Source: Planctomycetota bacterium (lineage in GTDB: Bacteria; Planctomycetota; B15-G4; SIAN01). From it: DNA of 64,000 bases. Position 1 is the first letter of the stretch, and each line of letters begins with the position of its first letter. The DNA is taken from positions 1-64,000 of the forward strand of contig JAEUIC010000025.1 in the NCBI GenBank assembly GCA_016795285.1. The letters run 5' to 3'. Positions 48,664-58,734 of the stretch are shown in pieces. The position numbers were made by a program, and so were the translations under genes. The notes beneath the pieces are model-generated. The model did no database searches and was not told where the DNA came from. It was given only the letters and a program-made list of their open reading frames with translations.

Positions 48664-50067
48664 TCAGGCGCCGTCGAGCAGGACGCGCAACGGACCGCCC
48701 GGCGTCGCGCCGCCGACGCGCGCGCGCAGCTCCTCGGCATCGAGCGCCAGCAGGGGACCGATCTCGACCGCACCCTCCGGCGGCGGCACCGGCAATCCCG
48801 CGGCCGCGATCCAGGTGCGGAACAGCGCCGACTGCGCCGCGCGCGAGGTCTCGGGCGAGTCCTCGCCGCTCTTGTTCTTGACCGGCGCGAACTCCTCGCT
48901 GCGCGCCACCTCCATGGCGACGGTCTTGCGCGCCAGCGCGAGGCCGTCGAAGACGAAGCTCTCGAACTTCATCCCGTTCGGCTCGCTCGGCGTCACCACG
49001 TCGCCGGTGTCGTCCACGAACGGGACCTTCTTGCGCGCGAGGTGGTGCGGCAGGTCGAGCGTTCCCTTGCCGAGCCGCGCGAAGAAGTCGAGGCTGAACG
49101 CGTGGATCGCGATGCTGCCGGCTCCGTAGAGGAGCCGCCCGCTGCCGTCGCGCGCCTCGCGCAGCGCCTCCGGCAGGTCGGAGTACTCGACGATCCCCGG
49201 CCGCCCGTCGACCTGCGCGAAGACGCCGACCTTCTCGCCGGCGTCGCGCTTGGCGACCACCTTGAGCGAGAACTCCGACTGCTGGCGCAGGTGGTGGCCG
49301 AGGAAGATCGGGTCGGCGACCTTGACGAGCGGGTTGTCGACCTGGAAGTAGAAGAGGGTGTCGACTCCCCGCTTCTTCAGCTTCTCGAGCAGGCCCGACG
49401 CTGCCAGCGCGCGATAGACGCCACCGTGGCCGTCGGGGCTGAGGAAGATGCGGCCGCGCTCCGCGAGCAGGAGGCGCCCATCGCGGTCGAGCGCCGGCAG
49501 CATCCCCTGCTCGATGAAGTGGACGTCGCTCGGCGCGAGCCCGAACCAGCCGTGCTGCTCGAAGAAGCGGCGCGTCGGCGCGTGGTTGTCCGGGCTCACC
49601 AGCAGGAGGAGCGGCAGCGCCTTGCCGTAGCGGCGGCCGAGCGCGCAGAGCTTCTCGGCGTGGAGCTGGAAGAGCGACTTGCCGGAGATCGGGGCGATCG
49701 GGAAGGTGCCCTTCGGTGCGTCGTAGCCGAGCCGCGTCGCCTGCCCGCCCGCCACGATCAGCACCGCCACTCGGCCGGCGCGCAGCGCCTCCTCGCCGAT
49801 GCGGCGCGACTCGCGCTCGTCCGCCCGCGCCGCGTCATCCGCCGCGAGCGGGATCACTTGGCCGGGCGCGAGCAGCGGCACGTGCGGCGGCTTGTCCGCC
49901 GCGAGGTGCGTCTCGATCAGCCGCTTCACCAGCGCGAGGTCGATCGACCGCAGCTGCGCGAGCAGCGTCGCCTGCTGGTCGGCGGAGAGGTCGTCGAAGA
50001 AGCGGAAGACGTGGCCCTGCTCGGCTTCGCAGAAGCGGGCACGCAGGGCGGCGTCGTGTGGAGTCAA
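48664..50067 (-). CDS. UDP-N-acetylhexosamine pyrophosphorylase (UAP1 type)
   Basis: 467 residues, start TTG 50067. It belongs to the eukaryote-type UDPGP/UAP1 family, not to GlmU. The nucleotide-binding loop is LIVAGGQATRLGYDAPKGTF; further family segments are FFEQHGWFGL, SPDGHGGVYRAL, FYFQVDNPLVKVADP, and KRDAGEKVGVFAQVDGRPGI followed by VEYSDL. It forms UDP-GlcNAc or UDP-GalNAc (or a related UDP-sugar) from UTP and the sugar 1-phosphate. It lies between ddl and the fab genes, consistent with cell-wall supply. Confidence 0.88.
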   Translation of the reverse strand: MTPHDAALRARFCEAEQGHVFRFFDDLSADQQATLLAQLRSIDLALVKRLIETHLAADKPPHVPLLAPGQVIPLAADDAARADERESRRIGEEALRAGRVAVLIVAGGQATRLGYDAPKGTFPIAPISGKSLFQLHAEKLCALGRRYGKALPLLLLVSPDNHAPTRRFFEQHGWFGLAPSDVHFIEQGMLPALDRDGRLLLAERGRIFLSPDGHGGVYRALAASGLLEKLKKRGVDTLFYFQVDNPLVKVADPIFLGHHLRQQSEFSLKVVAKRDAGEKVGVFAQVDGRPGIVEYSDLPEALREARDGSGRLLYGAGSIAIHAFSLDFFARLGKGTLDLPHHLARKKVPFVDDTGDVVTPSEPNGMKFESFVFDGLALARKTVAMEVARSEEFAPVKNKSGEDSPETSRAAQSALFRTWIAAAGLPVPPPEGAVEIGPLLALDAEELRARVGGATPGGPLRVLLDGA

Positions 50068-50092
50068 GCGTGCGCGCCCCGCGGCGGGTCGA

Positions 50093-51337
50093 TCAACCGG
50101 TGAACGCGCGGAACGCGAGGCAGGCGTTGTGGCCGCCGAACCCGAGCGCGTTGCACAGCGCCGCGCGCACCCGCATCTCGCGCGCCGCACCCGGCACGTA
50201 GTCGAGGTCGCAGAGCGGGTCGGGGGCGACCAGGTTGCGGGTCGGATGGACCACGCCGCGCGCCACCGAGAGCGCCGAGACGAAGGCGCCCACCGCGCCG
50301 GCCGCGCCGAGCAGGTGGCCGATCATCGACTTCGACGACGAGATGGCGAGCTTCCGGGCGTGGTCGCCGAAGACCATCTTGAGCGCGCGCGTCTCGACCA
50401 CGTCGTTGTACTCGGTCGACGTGCCGTGAGCGTTCACGTAGTCGACGGAGTTCGGGTCGATGCCGCCATCGCGCAGCGCGATCTGCATGGCGCGGGTCGG
50501 CCCGATGCCGTCCTCCTTCGGCGCCGTGATGTGGTGGGCGTCGGCGGTGGTGCCGAAGCCGGCGACTTCGGCGAGGATCCGGGCACCGCGCTTCTTGGCG
50601 CGCTCCGCCTCCTCCAGCACGAGGATCGCCGCCCCCTCGCCCATCACGAAGCCGTCGCGGTCCTTGTCGAACGGCCGGCTCGCGGCCGCCGGGTCGTCGT
50701 TGCGCCGCGACATCGCCTTCAGCGCGCAGAAGCCGCCGATGGCGAGCGGCGTGACCGTCGCCTCCGAACCGCCCGCGACGACCACATCCGCCTCGTCGTA
50801 CTGGATGGTGCGCAACGCCATGCCGATCGCATGGGATGCGGAGGCGCACGCCGACGCGGTGGCGAAGTTCGGCCCTTCGAAGCCGTGGTAGATCGAGATC
50901 TGGCCCGCTGCGGCGTTCATCATCATCTTCGGGATGAAGAACGGCGTGATCCGGTCGGGACCGCGCTCGGCGAGCACCTTGTCCTGCGCCTCGAGCTCGT
51001 TGATGCCACCGATGCCGGAGCCGACCACCACGCCGAAGCGGCTCAGGTCGGGCGAGCCCTGCTTGATCCCGGAGGCCTCGATCGCCTCCTTCGCGGCGAC
51101 CAGCGCGAACGCCGTGAAGCGGTCGAGCTTCTTCGCCTCGATCTTCGGGAAGTGCTGGTCCAGCTGGAAATCGCGGCACTCGCCGGCGATGCGGGTGGCG
51201 AATGCCGCCGCATCGAACGAGGTGATCGCGGCGACGCCCGAGTCGCCCTTCAGGAGGCGATCGAACGTCAGCTCGGCGCCGACGCCGAGAGGCGTGACGG
51301 CACCGATTCCCGTGACGACGACTCGGCGCTTGGCCAT
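50093..51337 (-). CDS. fabF: Beta-ketoacyl-ACP synthase II
   Basis: 414 residues. It condenses malonyl-ACP with acyl-ACP in fatty-acid elongation. The nucleophile Cys164 is in FATASACASASHAIG; the two catalytic His are in YVNAHGTSTEYND and SKSMIGHLLGAAG. NALGFGGHNAC near the end is typical. It starts 8 bp after acpP. Confidence 0.96.
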   Translation of the reverse strand: MAKRRVVVTGIGAVTPLGVGAELTFDRLLKGDSGVAAITSFDAAAFATRIAGECRDFQLDQHFPKIEAKKLDRFTAFALVAAKEAIEASGIKQGSPDLSRFGVVVGSGIGGINELEAQDKVLAERGPDRITPFFIPKMMMNAAAGQISIYHGFEGPNFATASACASASHAIGMALRTIQYDEADVVVAGGSEATVTPLAIGGFCALKAMSRRNDDPAAASRPFDKDRDGFVMGEGAAILVLEEAERAKKRGARILAEVAGFGTTADAHHITAPKEDGIGPTRAMQIALRDGGIDPNSVDYVNAHGTSTEYNDVVETRALKMVFGDHARKLAISSSKSMIGHLLGAAGAVGAFVSALSVARGVVHPTRNLVAPDPLCDLDYVPGAAREMRVRAALCNALGFGGHNACLAFRAFTG

Positions 51338-51345
51338 CCGGGCGC

Positions 51346-51585
51346 TTACTCCACCCGTTCCTTGATGTACTTGATGGCGTCGCCGACGGTCTGGATCTTC
51401 TCGGCGTCGTCGTCGGGGATGTTCACGTCGAACTCGTCCTCGAACTCCATCACCAGCTCGACGGTGTCGAGCGAGTCGGCGCCGAGGTCGTTCACGAAGG
51501 ACGTCGCCATCGTGATCTTGTCCTTGCTGGCACCCATCTGCTCGCAAATGATGTTGATCACGCGCTCGTCGATGCTCTGAGACAC
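51346..51585 (-). CDS. acpP: Acyl carrier protein
   Basis: 79 residues from a GTG start with GGAGG upstream. The phosphopantetheine site is Ser38 in [16 protein letters not shown]. It is strongly acidic, as expected, and carries growing acyl chains. A 170-bp gap to fabG suggests an additional promoter for strong expression. Confidence 0.96.
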   Translation of the reverse strand: MSQSIDERVINIICEQMGASKDKITMATSFVNDLGADSLDTVELVMEFEDEFDVNIPDDDAEKIQTVGDAIKYIKERVE

Positions 51586-51755
51586 CCTTCGGTCCTCCGA
51601 CTGGCCTCGCTCGCCCGGGCGCGCCGACAGCGCGATGCGCCGCGACTCCCGAAAGCGGGCGGGATGATAACGCGAATCCTCGCCGCAAGCGCGTTCCGGG
51701 CTGAGATCACCCGCACGCGCGTGGAAACCGTCTCGAAACTCGGTCCGAAACTCGA

Positions 51756-52523
51756 TCAGCCTCCGAATCCGCCGATCGCGAGCCCGCCGTCGACCGGGAG
51801 CACGCTCCCCGTCACGTAGCCGGCCCCGTCGCTGCACAAGAACGCGACCACGTTCGCGATGTCGTCGCCGGCGCCGAATCGTCCGAGCGGGATCTGCCCG
51901 AGCGACTGCGTCTTCATCGCGTCGGGCAGCCCGGCCGTCATGTCGGTCTCGATGAAGCCGGGGCAGACCACGTTCGCCGTCACCTTGCGACCGGCGAGCT
52001 CCTTGGCCAGCGAGCGGGTGAAGCCGAACAGCCCCGCCTTCGCCGCCGCGTAGTTCGACTGACCGGCGTTCCCGATCATGCCGACGATCGACGAGACGTT
52101 CACGATCCGTCCGGCCGGGCTCTTCGCGAGCGGACGCGCTGCCGCACGGCAGAAATGGAAGACGCCCTTCAGATCGACGTCGAGGACCGTGTCCCAATCC
52201 TCGTCGCTCATCCGCATCAGCAGGCCGTCCTTCGTCACCCCGGCGTTGTTCACCAGGATGTCGAGCCGCCCCGCATCGGCCGCGAACTTCTTCACCGCTT
52301 CGGTCACCGCGGCGCCGTCGGCGACGTCGAGCGGCAGCACGAAGCAGCGCCGCCCCTTCGCTTCGATGTCGGCCCGGGTCGCCGCCAGCGCGTCGGCGCT
52401 GCGCGCGACGATCCCGACGTCGGCGCCGTCGGCCGCCAGCCGGCTGGCGATGGCGCGGCCGATGCCGCGCGACGCGCCCGTCACCAGCGCGACCCGTCCC
52501 GCGAGGGGCAGTGCACCGTTCAT
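51756..52523 (-). CDS. fabG: 3-oxoacyl-ACP reductase
   Basis: 255 residues, classical short-chain dehydrogenase. NADP loop [12 protein letters not shown], and the catalytic Ser in [12 protein letters not shown] with YAAAK. It reduces 3-oxoacyl-ACP. It starts within a 4-bp overlap with fabD. Confidence 0.95.
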   Translation of the reverse strand: MNGALPLAGRVALVTGASRGIGRAIASRLAADGADVGIVARSADALAATRADIEAKGRRCFVLPLDVADGAAVTEAVKKFAADAGRLDILVNNAGVTKDGLLMRMSDEDWDTVLDVDLKGVFHFCRAAARPLAKSPAGRIVNVSSIVGMIGNAGQSNYAAAKAGLFGFTRSLAKELAGRKVTANVVCPGFIETDMTAGLPDAMKTQSLGQIPLGRFGAGDDIANVVAFLCSDGAGYVTGSVLPVDGGLAIGGFGG

Positions 52524-53464
52524 CCGCCGGCTCCTTCGGCCGCCGCGCGCTCGAGGTCTTCGACCTTCTGCACGTTGCGGCAGCGCGCGTTCGAATCGAT
52601 CTTGCCGAGCAGCCCGGTCAGCACGGCGCCCGGCCCCGGCTCGAAGAAATCGGTGACGCCGCGCGCGATCAGCTCGCGCATCGACTTCTCCCACAGCACC
52701 GGCGAGGTGACCTGCCGCAGCAGCGTCGCCGCGATCTCGGTCGGCCCGCCGTGCGCCGCCGCGGTGACGTTGGAGATCACCGGCAGCGTCGGCGCCGCGA
52801 GCTTGGTCGCGCGCAACGCCGCATCGAGCAGCGGCAGCCCCGGCTCCATCAGCGCGGAGTGGAACGCGCCGGCCACCTTGAGCGGGATCGCCTTGCGGAC
52901 GCCGTCGGCGCGCGCGTTCGCCGTGACCCGCTCGAGCGCTGCCTTGCTGCCCGAGATGGCGATGTTGCCGGGGCAGAGGAAGTTGGCGGGCGTCAGCACG
53001 TCGCCTTCGGCGCGCTTCGCGCAGACGGCGCGCGCCAGCTCCTCGTTGGCGCCGAGCAGCGCCAGCATCCCGCTCGGTCGCGCCTCGGAAGCGGCCTGCA
53101 TGCCGCGCCCCCGCTCGCGCACCACGCGCACCGCATCCTCGAACGAGAGCGCTCCGGCGAACCAGAGCGCCGTGTACTCGCCGAGCGAGAGGCCGGCGGC
53201 GTAGGCGAAGTCGCTGCGCTTCAGCGCCCCGCGCTCCTCGAGCGCCGCGACGATCGCCGCGCTGCAGGTGAAGATCGCCGGCTGGCAGACGTCGGTCTTC
53301 TCGAGCTCCGCCTCCGGCCCCTCGAAGCAGAGCTTCGCGATCGGCGCGCCGAGCACGGCCGCGGCGCGCTCGAAGAGCTCGCGAGCGGCCTTCGAGGCGT
53401 CGTGGAAGCTCTTGCCCATGCCGACGTGCTGGGCCCCCTGTCCGGGGAAGACGATCGCTCGCAT
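52520..53464 (-). CDS. fabD: Malonyl-CoA:ACP transacylase
   Basis: 314 residues. [12 protein letters not shown] at the start, nucleophile Ser93 in [12 protein letters not shown], catalytic His in [11 protein letters not shown], and the GPGAVLTGL segment near the C-terminus. ATG 53464 is chosen because the fold starts [10 protein letters not shown]; an upstream ATG adds 11 residues with no similarity. Confidence 0.95.
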   Translation of the reverse strand: MRAIVFPGQGAQHVGMGKSFHDASKAARELFERAAAVLGAPIAKLCFEGPEAELEKTDVCQPAIFTCSAAIVAALEERGALKRSDFAYAAGLSLGEYTALWFAGALSFEDAVRVVRERGRGMQAASEARPSGMLALLGANEELARAVCAKRAEGDVLTPANFLCPGNIAISGSKAALERVTANARADGVRKAIPLKVAGAFHSALMEPGLPLLDAALRATKLAAPTLPVISNVTAAAHGGPTEIAATLLRQVTSPVLWEKSMRELIARGVTDFFEPGPGAVLTGLLGKIDSNARCRNVQKVEDLERAAAEGAGG

Positions 53465-53546
53465 CACGGCTCGCTCCGCTGGCTCCATCACCGACACCGA
53501 CTCACCCGCCCGCCGTCCGACGACGCCGCAGGTCGCGCGTCGCGGC

Positions 53547-54548
53547 TCACCACCGCAACGCGCCCGACGCCCACGTGAGGCCGGCGCCGAACGCGCAGAA
53601 GATCACCAGCTTGCCGCGCGCGGCGTCGATGGCGCCGGTGCGCACCGCCTCGTCGAGCGCGATGCCGATCGAGGCGGCCGAGGTGTTCCCGTACTTCTCG
53701 ATGTTGCAGAAGATCTGCTCCATCGGGATGTCGAGCTTCTCGCGCGCGCTCTCGATGATGCGCAGGTTGACCTGGTGCGGGATGACCAGCCCGAGCGCGT
53801 CGCCCGGATGGGCCGCGCGCTGCTCCTGCACGAGCTCGACGAAGCGGCTTACCGCGAACTTGTAGACCTCGCGGCCGCGGATGCGCAGGTAGTGCTGCCC
53901 GGCCGCCATCGCTTCCGGCGTGATGCGCTGCGCGGAGCCGCCCGCCTGCAGCCACATGATCTCGTAGCCGCCGCCGTCCGCGTAGATGCGGTGCGGCAGC
54001 ACCTCGCCGCGCTCGAACTCGTGGGAGAGGATCGCCGCGCCGGCCCCGTCGCCGAACAGGATGCAGGCGGCGCGGTCGGTGTAGTCGACGATGCGCGACA
54101 GCGTCTCGGCGCCGATCACCAGCACGTTGCGCGCGGAACGGGCGACGATCAGCGAACGGCCGATGTTGAGGCCGTAGAGGAACCCCGAGCAGGCCGCGCT
54201 GATGTCGAAGGCGCCGGCGCGCGTGGCGCCGAGCGCCGCCTGCACCTTGCACGCGGTCGAGGGGAACTGGTTGTCGGGCGTGACGGTCGCGACGACGATC
54301 GCGTCGAGGTCGGACGGCTGCATGCCCGCCGCGTCGAGCGCGCGGCGCGCCGCCTCGGTGGCGAGCGTCGCGGTCGTCTCCCCGTCGCCGACGATGCGCC
54401 GTTCCTTGATCCCGGTGCGCGTGGTGATCCACTCGTCCGTGGTGTCGATCATCTTCTCGAAGTCGGCGTTGCGCAGGACCTTCGGCGGCAGCGCCGAACC
54501 GGTCCCGCGGATGCCGACGCGGATCTCGCCGCTCACCGCACCGCTCAC
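53547..54548 (-). CDS. fabH: Beta-ketoacyl-ACP synthase III
   Basis: 333 residues. It initiates fatty-acid synthesis from acyl-CoA and malonyl-ACP. Cys120 lies in FDISAACSGFLYGL, His in LVIPHQVNLRII, Asn in KYGNTSAASIGIAL. The GTG start lies in a GTGA overlap with the plsX stop; a second GTG four codons later is possible. Confidence 0.95.
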   Translation of the reverse strand: MSGAVSGEIRVGIRGTGSALPPKVLRNADFEKMIDTTDEWITTRTGIKERRIVGDGETTATLATEAARRALDAAGMQPSDLDAIVVATVTPDNQFPSTACKVQAALGATRAGAFDISAACSGFLYGLNIGRSLIVARSARNVLVIGAETLSRIVDYTDRAACILFGDGAGAAILSHEFERGEVLPHRIYADGGGYEIMWLQAGGSAQRITPEAMAAGQHYLRIRGREVYKFAVSRFVELVQEQRAAHPGDALGLVIPHQVNLRIIESAREKLDIPMEQIFCNIEKYGNTSAASIGIALDEAVRTGAIDAARGKLVIFCAFGAGLTWASGALRW

Positions 54549-55552
54549 GTCGCCGACTCCGCGCCCGGCGCGCCGTCGGCCAGCGCGCGACCGATCTGCC
54601 GATTGACGTCGGCCGCGACGAACTGCGCCGAGACGCGCAGCGCGTTGGCCATCGCGCGCCGATCGGAGCGCCCGTGCATGATCATCACGAGCCCGTTCAC
54701 GCCGAGCAGCGGCGCGCCGCCGTACTCCGCATAGTCGAGCTTCTGCGTGATGCCGCGCACCGCCTTGCCGAGCGGCGACACCTGCGCGACCGGATCGGCG
54801 AGCGGTCCCTTCACAGCGTCATGGAAGTAGTGGCCGACGCCCTCGAAGACCTTGAGCACGACGTTGCCGACGAATCCCTCGCACACGACGACGTCGGCCT
54901 TGCCGGAGAGCAGGTGGTTGCCCTCCACGTTGCCGACGAAGTGGAACGGCGCCCCCTCGAACAGGTCGCGCGTCCCCTTGACCAGCTTGTTGCCCTTCTC
55001 CTCCTCCTCGCCGATGTTGAGGAGCGCCACGCGCGGCTTGGCGACGCCGAGCACGCTGCGGCTGAAGAGCTCGCCCATCACCCCGTACTGGAAGAGGTGT
55101 TCGGGCGTGGCGTGGATGTTGGCGCCGACGTCGAGGATGGTGAGCGGGCCGCCCGCCCCCTCGAACGTGACGGCGATCCCGGGCCGATCGACGTTCTTCA
55201 ACGGACCGAGCACGCGCCACGCGGCCGCGACGCACGCGCCGGTGCTGCCGGCCGAGACGAACGCGCCCGCGGCACCGCTCTTCACCGCCTCCATCGCCAG
55301 CATGATCGAGGACTGCGGCTTGCGCAGCACCTTGACCGGCGACTCCCCCATCGCGACCTCCTCGGTGGCGACGCGCAGTTCGCACTGCCGCAGCACCGGG
55401 GCTTTCGCGAAGAACGGCTCGAAGCGGTCGGGCATGCCGACGAGGATGACCTCCTCGGGGCGGGTGAACCCTTTCTCGAACGCCCGGGCGACGCCGAGGA
55501 GGATCTCCTCCGGGGCGTGATCGCCGCCCATGGCGTCCACGGCGATCTTCAT
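54545..55552 (-). CDS. plsX: Phosphate acyltransferase
   Basis: 335 residues. It makes acyl-phosphate from acyl-ACP for phospholipid synthesis. The N-terminus is KIAVDAMGGDHAPEEILLGV, with FVSAGSTGACVAAA and VVVCEGFVGNVVLK as further family motifs. A strong GGGAGGGAGG precedes ATG 55552. It lies 41 bp after rpmF, the conserved rpmF-plsX-fab order. Confidence 0.96.
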   Translation of the reverse strand: MKIAVDAMGGDHAPEEILLGVARAFEKGFTRPEEVILVGMPDRFEPFFAKAPVLRQCELRVATEEVAMGESPVKVLRKPQSSIMLAMEAVKSGAAGAFVSAGSTGACVAAAWRVLGPLKNVDRPGIAVTFEGAGGPLTILDVGANIHATPEHLFQYGVMGELFSRSVLGVAKPRVALLNIGEEEEKGNKLVKGTRDLFEGAPFHFVGNVEGNHLLSGKADVVVCEGFVGNVVLKVFEGVGHYFHDAVKGPLADPVAQVSPLGKAVRGITQKLDYAEYGGAPLLGVNGLVMIMHGRSDRRAMANALRVSAQFVAADVNRQIGRALADGAPGAESAT

Positions 55553-55593
55553 GCCTCCCTCCCTCTCCAGGCCGGCGTGGCGTCCGGCGCGGG

Positions 55594-55791
55594 TCAGCTC
55601 GGCGTCGAGCCGTCGCCGACTTCCGCGAACACCTGCAGGGTGCCGTAGTGGCCGCAACGATCGCACACCGCGTGCGGCTTCGTCGGGGAGCCGCAGCGAC
55701 CGCAGCGCGACATGCCCGGGGCGCTGAGGTGGTGGTGGGAGCGACGCTTGCCCTTGCGATGGCGCGAGGTCTTCTTCTTCGGAACGGCCAT
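55594..55791 (-). CDS. rpmF: Ribosomal protein L32
   Basis: 65 residues. MAVPKKKTSRHRKGKRRSHH is the classic N-terminus. Four cysteines in two pairs (CGRC ... CDRC) form the zinc-binding version of L32. It leads the lipid-synthesis operon, coupling ribosome and membrane supply. No yceD gene precedes it; the 276-bp gap upstream follows alaS. Confidence 0.95.
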   Translation of the reverse strand: MAVPKKKTSRHRKGKRRSHHHLSAPGMSRCGRCGSPTKPHAVCDRCGHYGTLQVFAEVGDGSTPS

Positions 55792-55906
55792 GGAGTCTGC
55801 CTCTTCAAGTCGACGGGCGCGCTGCGCCAGTCGGCCGGGGAGAGTGGCGCACGTCGAGACGGCGCACCCACCCTGGACGAAGCCCGTTCAGCCGGAGAAC
55901 AGCTGC

Positions 55907-55928
55907 GGGGAACCCCCTTCGGGTCCCC
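55907..55928 (-). terminator. Hairpin between alaS and rpmF
   Basis: GGGGAACCC (55907-55915) pairs with GGGTCCCC (55921-55928), giving 8 bp with one bulge and a 5-nt loop. There is no U-tract, so it is a weak terminator candidate or a leader hairpin of rpmF. Confidence 0.3.
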
Positions 55929-56067
55929 CCACATCTCTCCCTGCGGAGCAGGCGGAAGCGGGGCACGTTAAGGCGGTTTCCCCGGGCAATCAATGGCACG
56001 GGCGCGACAGGCAGTCGCTCCCCCCTCGCCGCGCCCGATCGCCGCGAGGCGCCGCGACGCGGAGGGC

Positions 56068-58734
56068 TCAGCCGCCCGTCGCCGCGCGGATCGCCGCGCG
56101 GACCGCTTCGAGCCCCGCCGCCACCGGCTGTCCCGCCTTCCCTTGCCCGCGCGCGAGCGTCGGATTGCCGCCGCCGCCGCCGCCGAGCGCGCCCGCGAAC
56201 ACCTTGCAGAGCTCGCCCGCCTTCAACCCCTTCGACTGCGCCTCCTGGTCGACGGCGACGACGATCGGCGCCTTCTCCCCTTCCTTGCCGACCACGGCGA
56301 TGCAGCCGCCGACCAGCTTCGCCTTCAGCTGATCGACGAGCGCCAGCAGCGGATCGCCGGCGAGGTCGAGCGCCGCGACGACGACGCGCACGCCGCCGAT
56401 CGACTCCGCGGACGCGAGCAGATCGTCGAGAGCGCCGCTCGACTGCGCGCGCGACGCCTTCTCGAGCTCCTTCTTCAGGCGCTTCACGTCCTCCTGCAGC
56501 GCAGTGACGCGGACCGGCAGCTCCTCGAGCGTCGTGCGCAGCTGCGCCGCGACCCCGCGCACCAGCTCCTCGCGCGCCTGGAACAGCTCGATCGCCCGCA
56601 GCCCCGTCACCGCCTCGACGCGACGCACCCCCGCCGCGATGCCGCTCTCCGCGACGATCTTGAGCGAGCCGATGTCGCCGGTGCGCTGCACGTGCGTGCC
56701 GCCGCACAGCTCGACGCTGCGCCGATCGGCGACGGAATCCTCGACGGCGACGACGCGCACGAGGTCGCCGTACTTCTCGCCGAACAGCGCCATCGCGCCC
56801 GCCTTCACCGCCGCGTCGTAGGCGCACTCCTGCGTGCCGACTGCGAGGTTGGCGACGACCTGCTCGTTCACCAGCCGCTCGACCGCGCGCAGCTTCTCGG
56901 GCGCCACCGCGCCCTGCCACGAGAAGTCGAAGCGCAGCCGCTCCGGATCGACCAGCGAACCGCGCTGCTCGACCGACGGGCCGAGCACGCGGCGCAGCGC
57001 CCAGTGGAGCAGGTGGGTCGCCGTGTGGTTGCGGCGGGTCGGTCCGCGGTGCGTCGCGAGATCGACTTCGAGGCGCCCCTCCTGCCCTTCGGAGACGCTG
57101 CCGCTCGTCACGGTGCCGTGGTGGAGGAAGTAGCCGTCCGCCTTGGTCGTGTCGAAGATGCGGACGCGGAACGAGTCGGAGACGAACTCGCCGCGATCGC
57201 CGACCTGGCCGCCCCCCTCGGCGTAGAAGGGCGTCGTCTCGAAGAGCAGCGCCACCGACTGCCCCTCGGTCGCGGTCTTCACGCGCGCGCCGTCGCGCAG
57301 CAGCACGCGCAGCGGAGCGACGCGCGCGTCCTGCGCGTAGCCGCTGAACTGCGTCGGAGCCAGCTCGCGCTTCAGCTCCTTCAACGGGCCGCCCGCGAAG
57401 ATGTCGCCCTTCATCGTCGAGCCGGCGCGCGAGCGAGCGCGCTGCTCTTCCATCGCCGCCTCGAAGCCGGCGACGTCGAGCGCGAGTCCCTCGTCCTCCA
57501 GCACTCGCTGCGTAAGGTCGACCGGGAAACCGGCCGTGTCCCACAGGAAGAAGGCGACCTTGCCGGGGAGCGTCGCGCTGCCCGCGGCACGCACCTTCGC
57601 CACCTCCTCGCCGAGCTTCTCGCGCCCCTTCGAGTAGGTCTCGAGGAACTTGCGCTCCTCCTCGCCGATCACCGCGACGATCTTCGCCTCGTGGCGCTTC
57701 AGTTCCGGGAAGCACTCGGCCATCCCCGGCACGCCGATCACCGCGGGCGCCAGATCGGCGAGGAACGGCCCCTTCATGCCGAGCGCGTCCAGCCCATCGG
57801 CCAACGCGCGCCGCATGATCTTGCGGACCACGTAGCCCTGCCGCTCGTTGCTCGGCACGACGCCGTCGGCGATGGCGAAGACGGTCGCGCGCAGGTGGTC
57901 GGCGATGCGGCGCATCGGCCGATCGAGCGCGCGGTCGACGCCGTAGGGCCGGCTCGCCAGGGCGCCGAGCCGCTCGAGGATCGGCAGGAACAGGTCGGTC
58001 TCGAAGTTGGTGGGCTTGCCCTGCAGGACGCGCACGATGCGCTCGAAGCCCATCCCGGTGTCGATGTTGCGCTGCGGCAGCGGCTCGAGCAGCCCGCCAT
58101 CGCGGCGGTCGTAGCTGGTGAAGACGAGGTTCCAGATCTCGAGGAAGCGGCCGCCCGAGGAGCTCGGGTCATCGGTGGTGCCGGGCGAGCCGTCGGCGCG
58201 CTGGCCCCAGTCGAAGTAGATCTCGGAGCAGGGCCCGCACGGGCCATTGGGGCCCTTCGACGGCGCCTCCGACGGCCAGTAGTTGTCCTTCTCCCCGAAG
58301 CGCCAGATGCGCTGGTAGCCGAGCTTCTTCCAGATCGCGGCCGCCTCGTCGTCGTCCTGGTAGACGGTGATGCCGAGCCGGTCGCGATCGATGCCGTAGC
58401 CGGTGCGCAGCAGCTCGTCGGCCCACTCGATCGCTTCGCGCTTGAAGTAGTCGCCGAAGCTGAAGTTGCCGAGCATCTCGAAGAAGGTGTGGTGGCTCGG
58501 CGTGCGGCCGACGTTGTCGAGGTCGGGCAGGCGGACGCACTTCTGCGTCGTCGTCACGCGCTTGTGCGGCAGCGTGCCGCGGCCGAGGAACATGTCCTTG
58601 AACTGGTTCATCCCGGCGCCCGTGAAGAGCAGCGTCGGATCGTCGTCGGGAACCAGCGAAGCGGACGGCAAGAGCGCGTGCCCGCGCGCGCGGAAGAACT
58701 CGAGGTAGGTCGAACGGATCGCCGCGGAGTTCAT
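56068..58734 (-). CDS. alaS: Alanyl-tRNA synthetase
   Basis: 888 residues. Class II core with FTGAGMNQFKDMFLG and TTTQKCVRLPDLDNVG near the N-terminus. The editing domain has HTATHLLHWALR and CGGTHVQRTGDIGSLKIV (HxxxH plus the Cys/His zinc site). The C-Ala region ends in the usual glycine-rich stretch GALGGGGGGNPTLARGQ. ATG 58734 begins NSAAIRSTYLEFFRARGH; an upstream in-frame ATG is unlikely. Confidence 0.96.
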   Translation of the reverse strand: MNSAAIRSTYLEFFRARGHALLPSASLVPDDDPTLLFTGAGMNQFKDMFLGRGTLPHKRVTTTQKCVRLPDLDNVGRTPSHHTFFEMLGNFSFGDYFKREAIEWADELLRTGYGIDRDRLGITVYQDDDEAAAIWKKLGYQRIWRFGEKDNYWPSEAPSKGPNGPCGPCSEIYFDWGQRADGSPGTTDDPSSSGGRFLEIWNLVFTSYDRRDGGLLEPLPQRNIDTGMGFERIVRVLQGKPTNFETDLFLPILERLGALASRPYGVDRALDRPMRRIADHLRATVFAIADGVVPSNERQGYVVRKIMRRALADGLDALGMKGPFLADLAPAVIGVPGMAECFPELKRHEAKIVAVIGEEERKFLETYSKGREKLGEEVAKVRAAGSATLPGKVAFFLWDTAGFPVDLTQRVLEDEGLALDVAGFEAAMEEQRARSRAGSTMKGDIFAGGPLKELKRELAPTQFSGYAQDARVAPLRVLLRDGARVKTATEGQSVALLFETTPFYAEGGGQVGDRGEFVSDSFRVRIFDTTKADGYFLHHGTVTSGSVSEGQEGRLEVDLATHRGPTRRNHTATHLLHWALRRVLGPSVEQRGSLVDPERLRFDFSWQGAVAPEKLRAVERLVNEQVVANLAVGTQECAYDAAVKAGAMALFGEKYGDLVRVVAVEDSVADRRSVELCGGTHVQRTGDIGSLKIVAESGIAAGVRRVEAVTGLRAIELFQAREELVRGVAAQLRTTLEELPVRVTALQEDVKRLKKELEKASRAQSSGALDDLLASAESIGGVRVVVAALDLAGDPLLALVDQLKAKLVGGCIAVVGKEGEKAPIVVAVDQEAQSKGLKAGELCKVFAGALGGGGGGNPTLARGQGKAGQPVAAGLEAVRAAIRAATGG

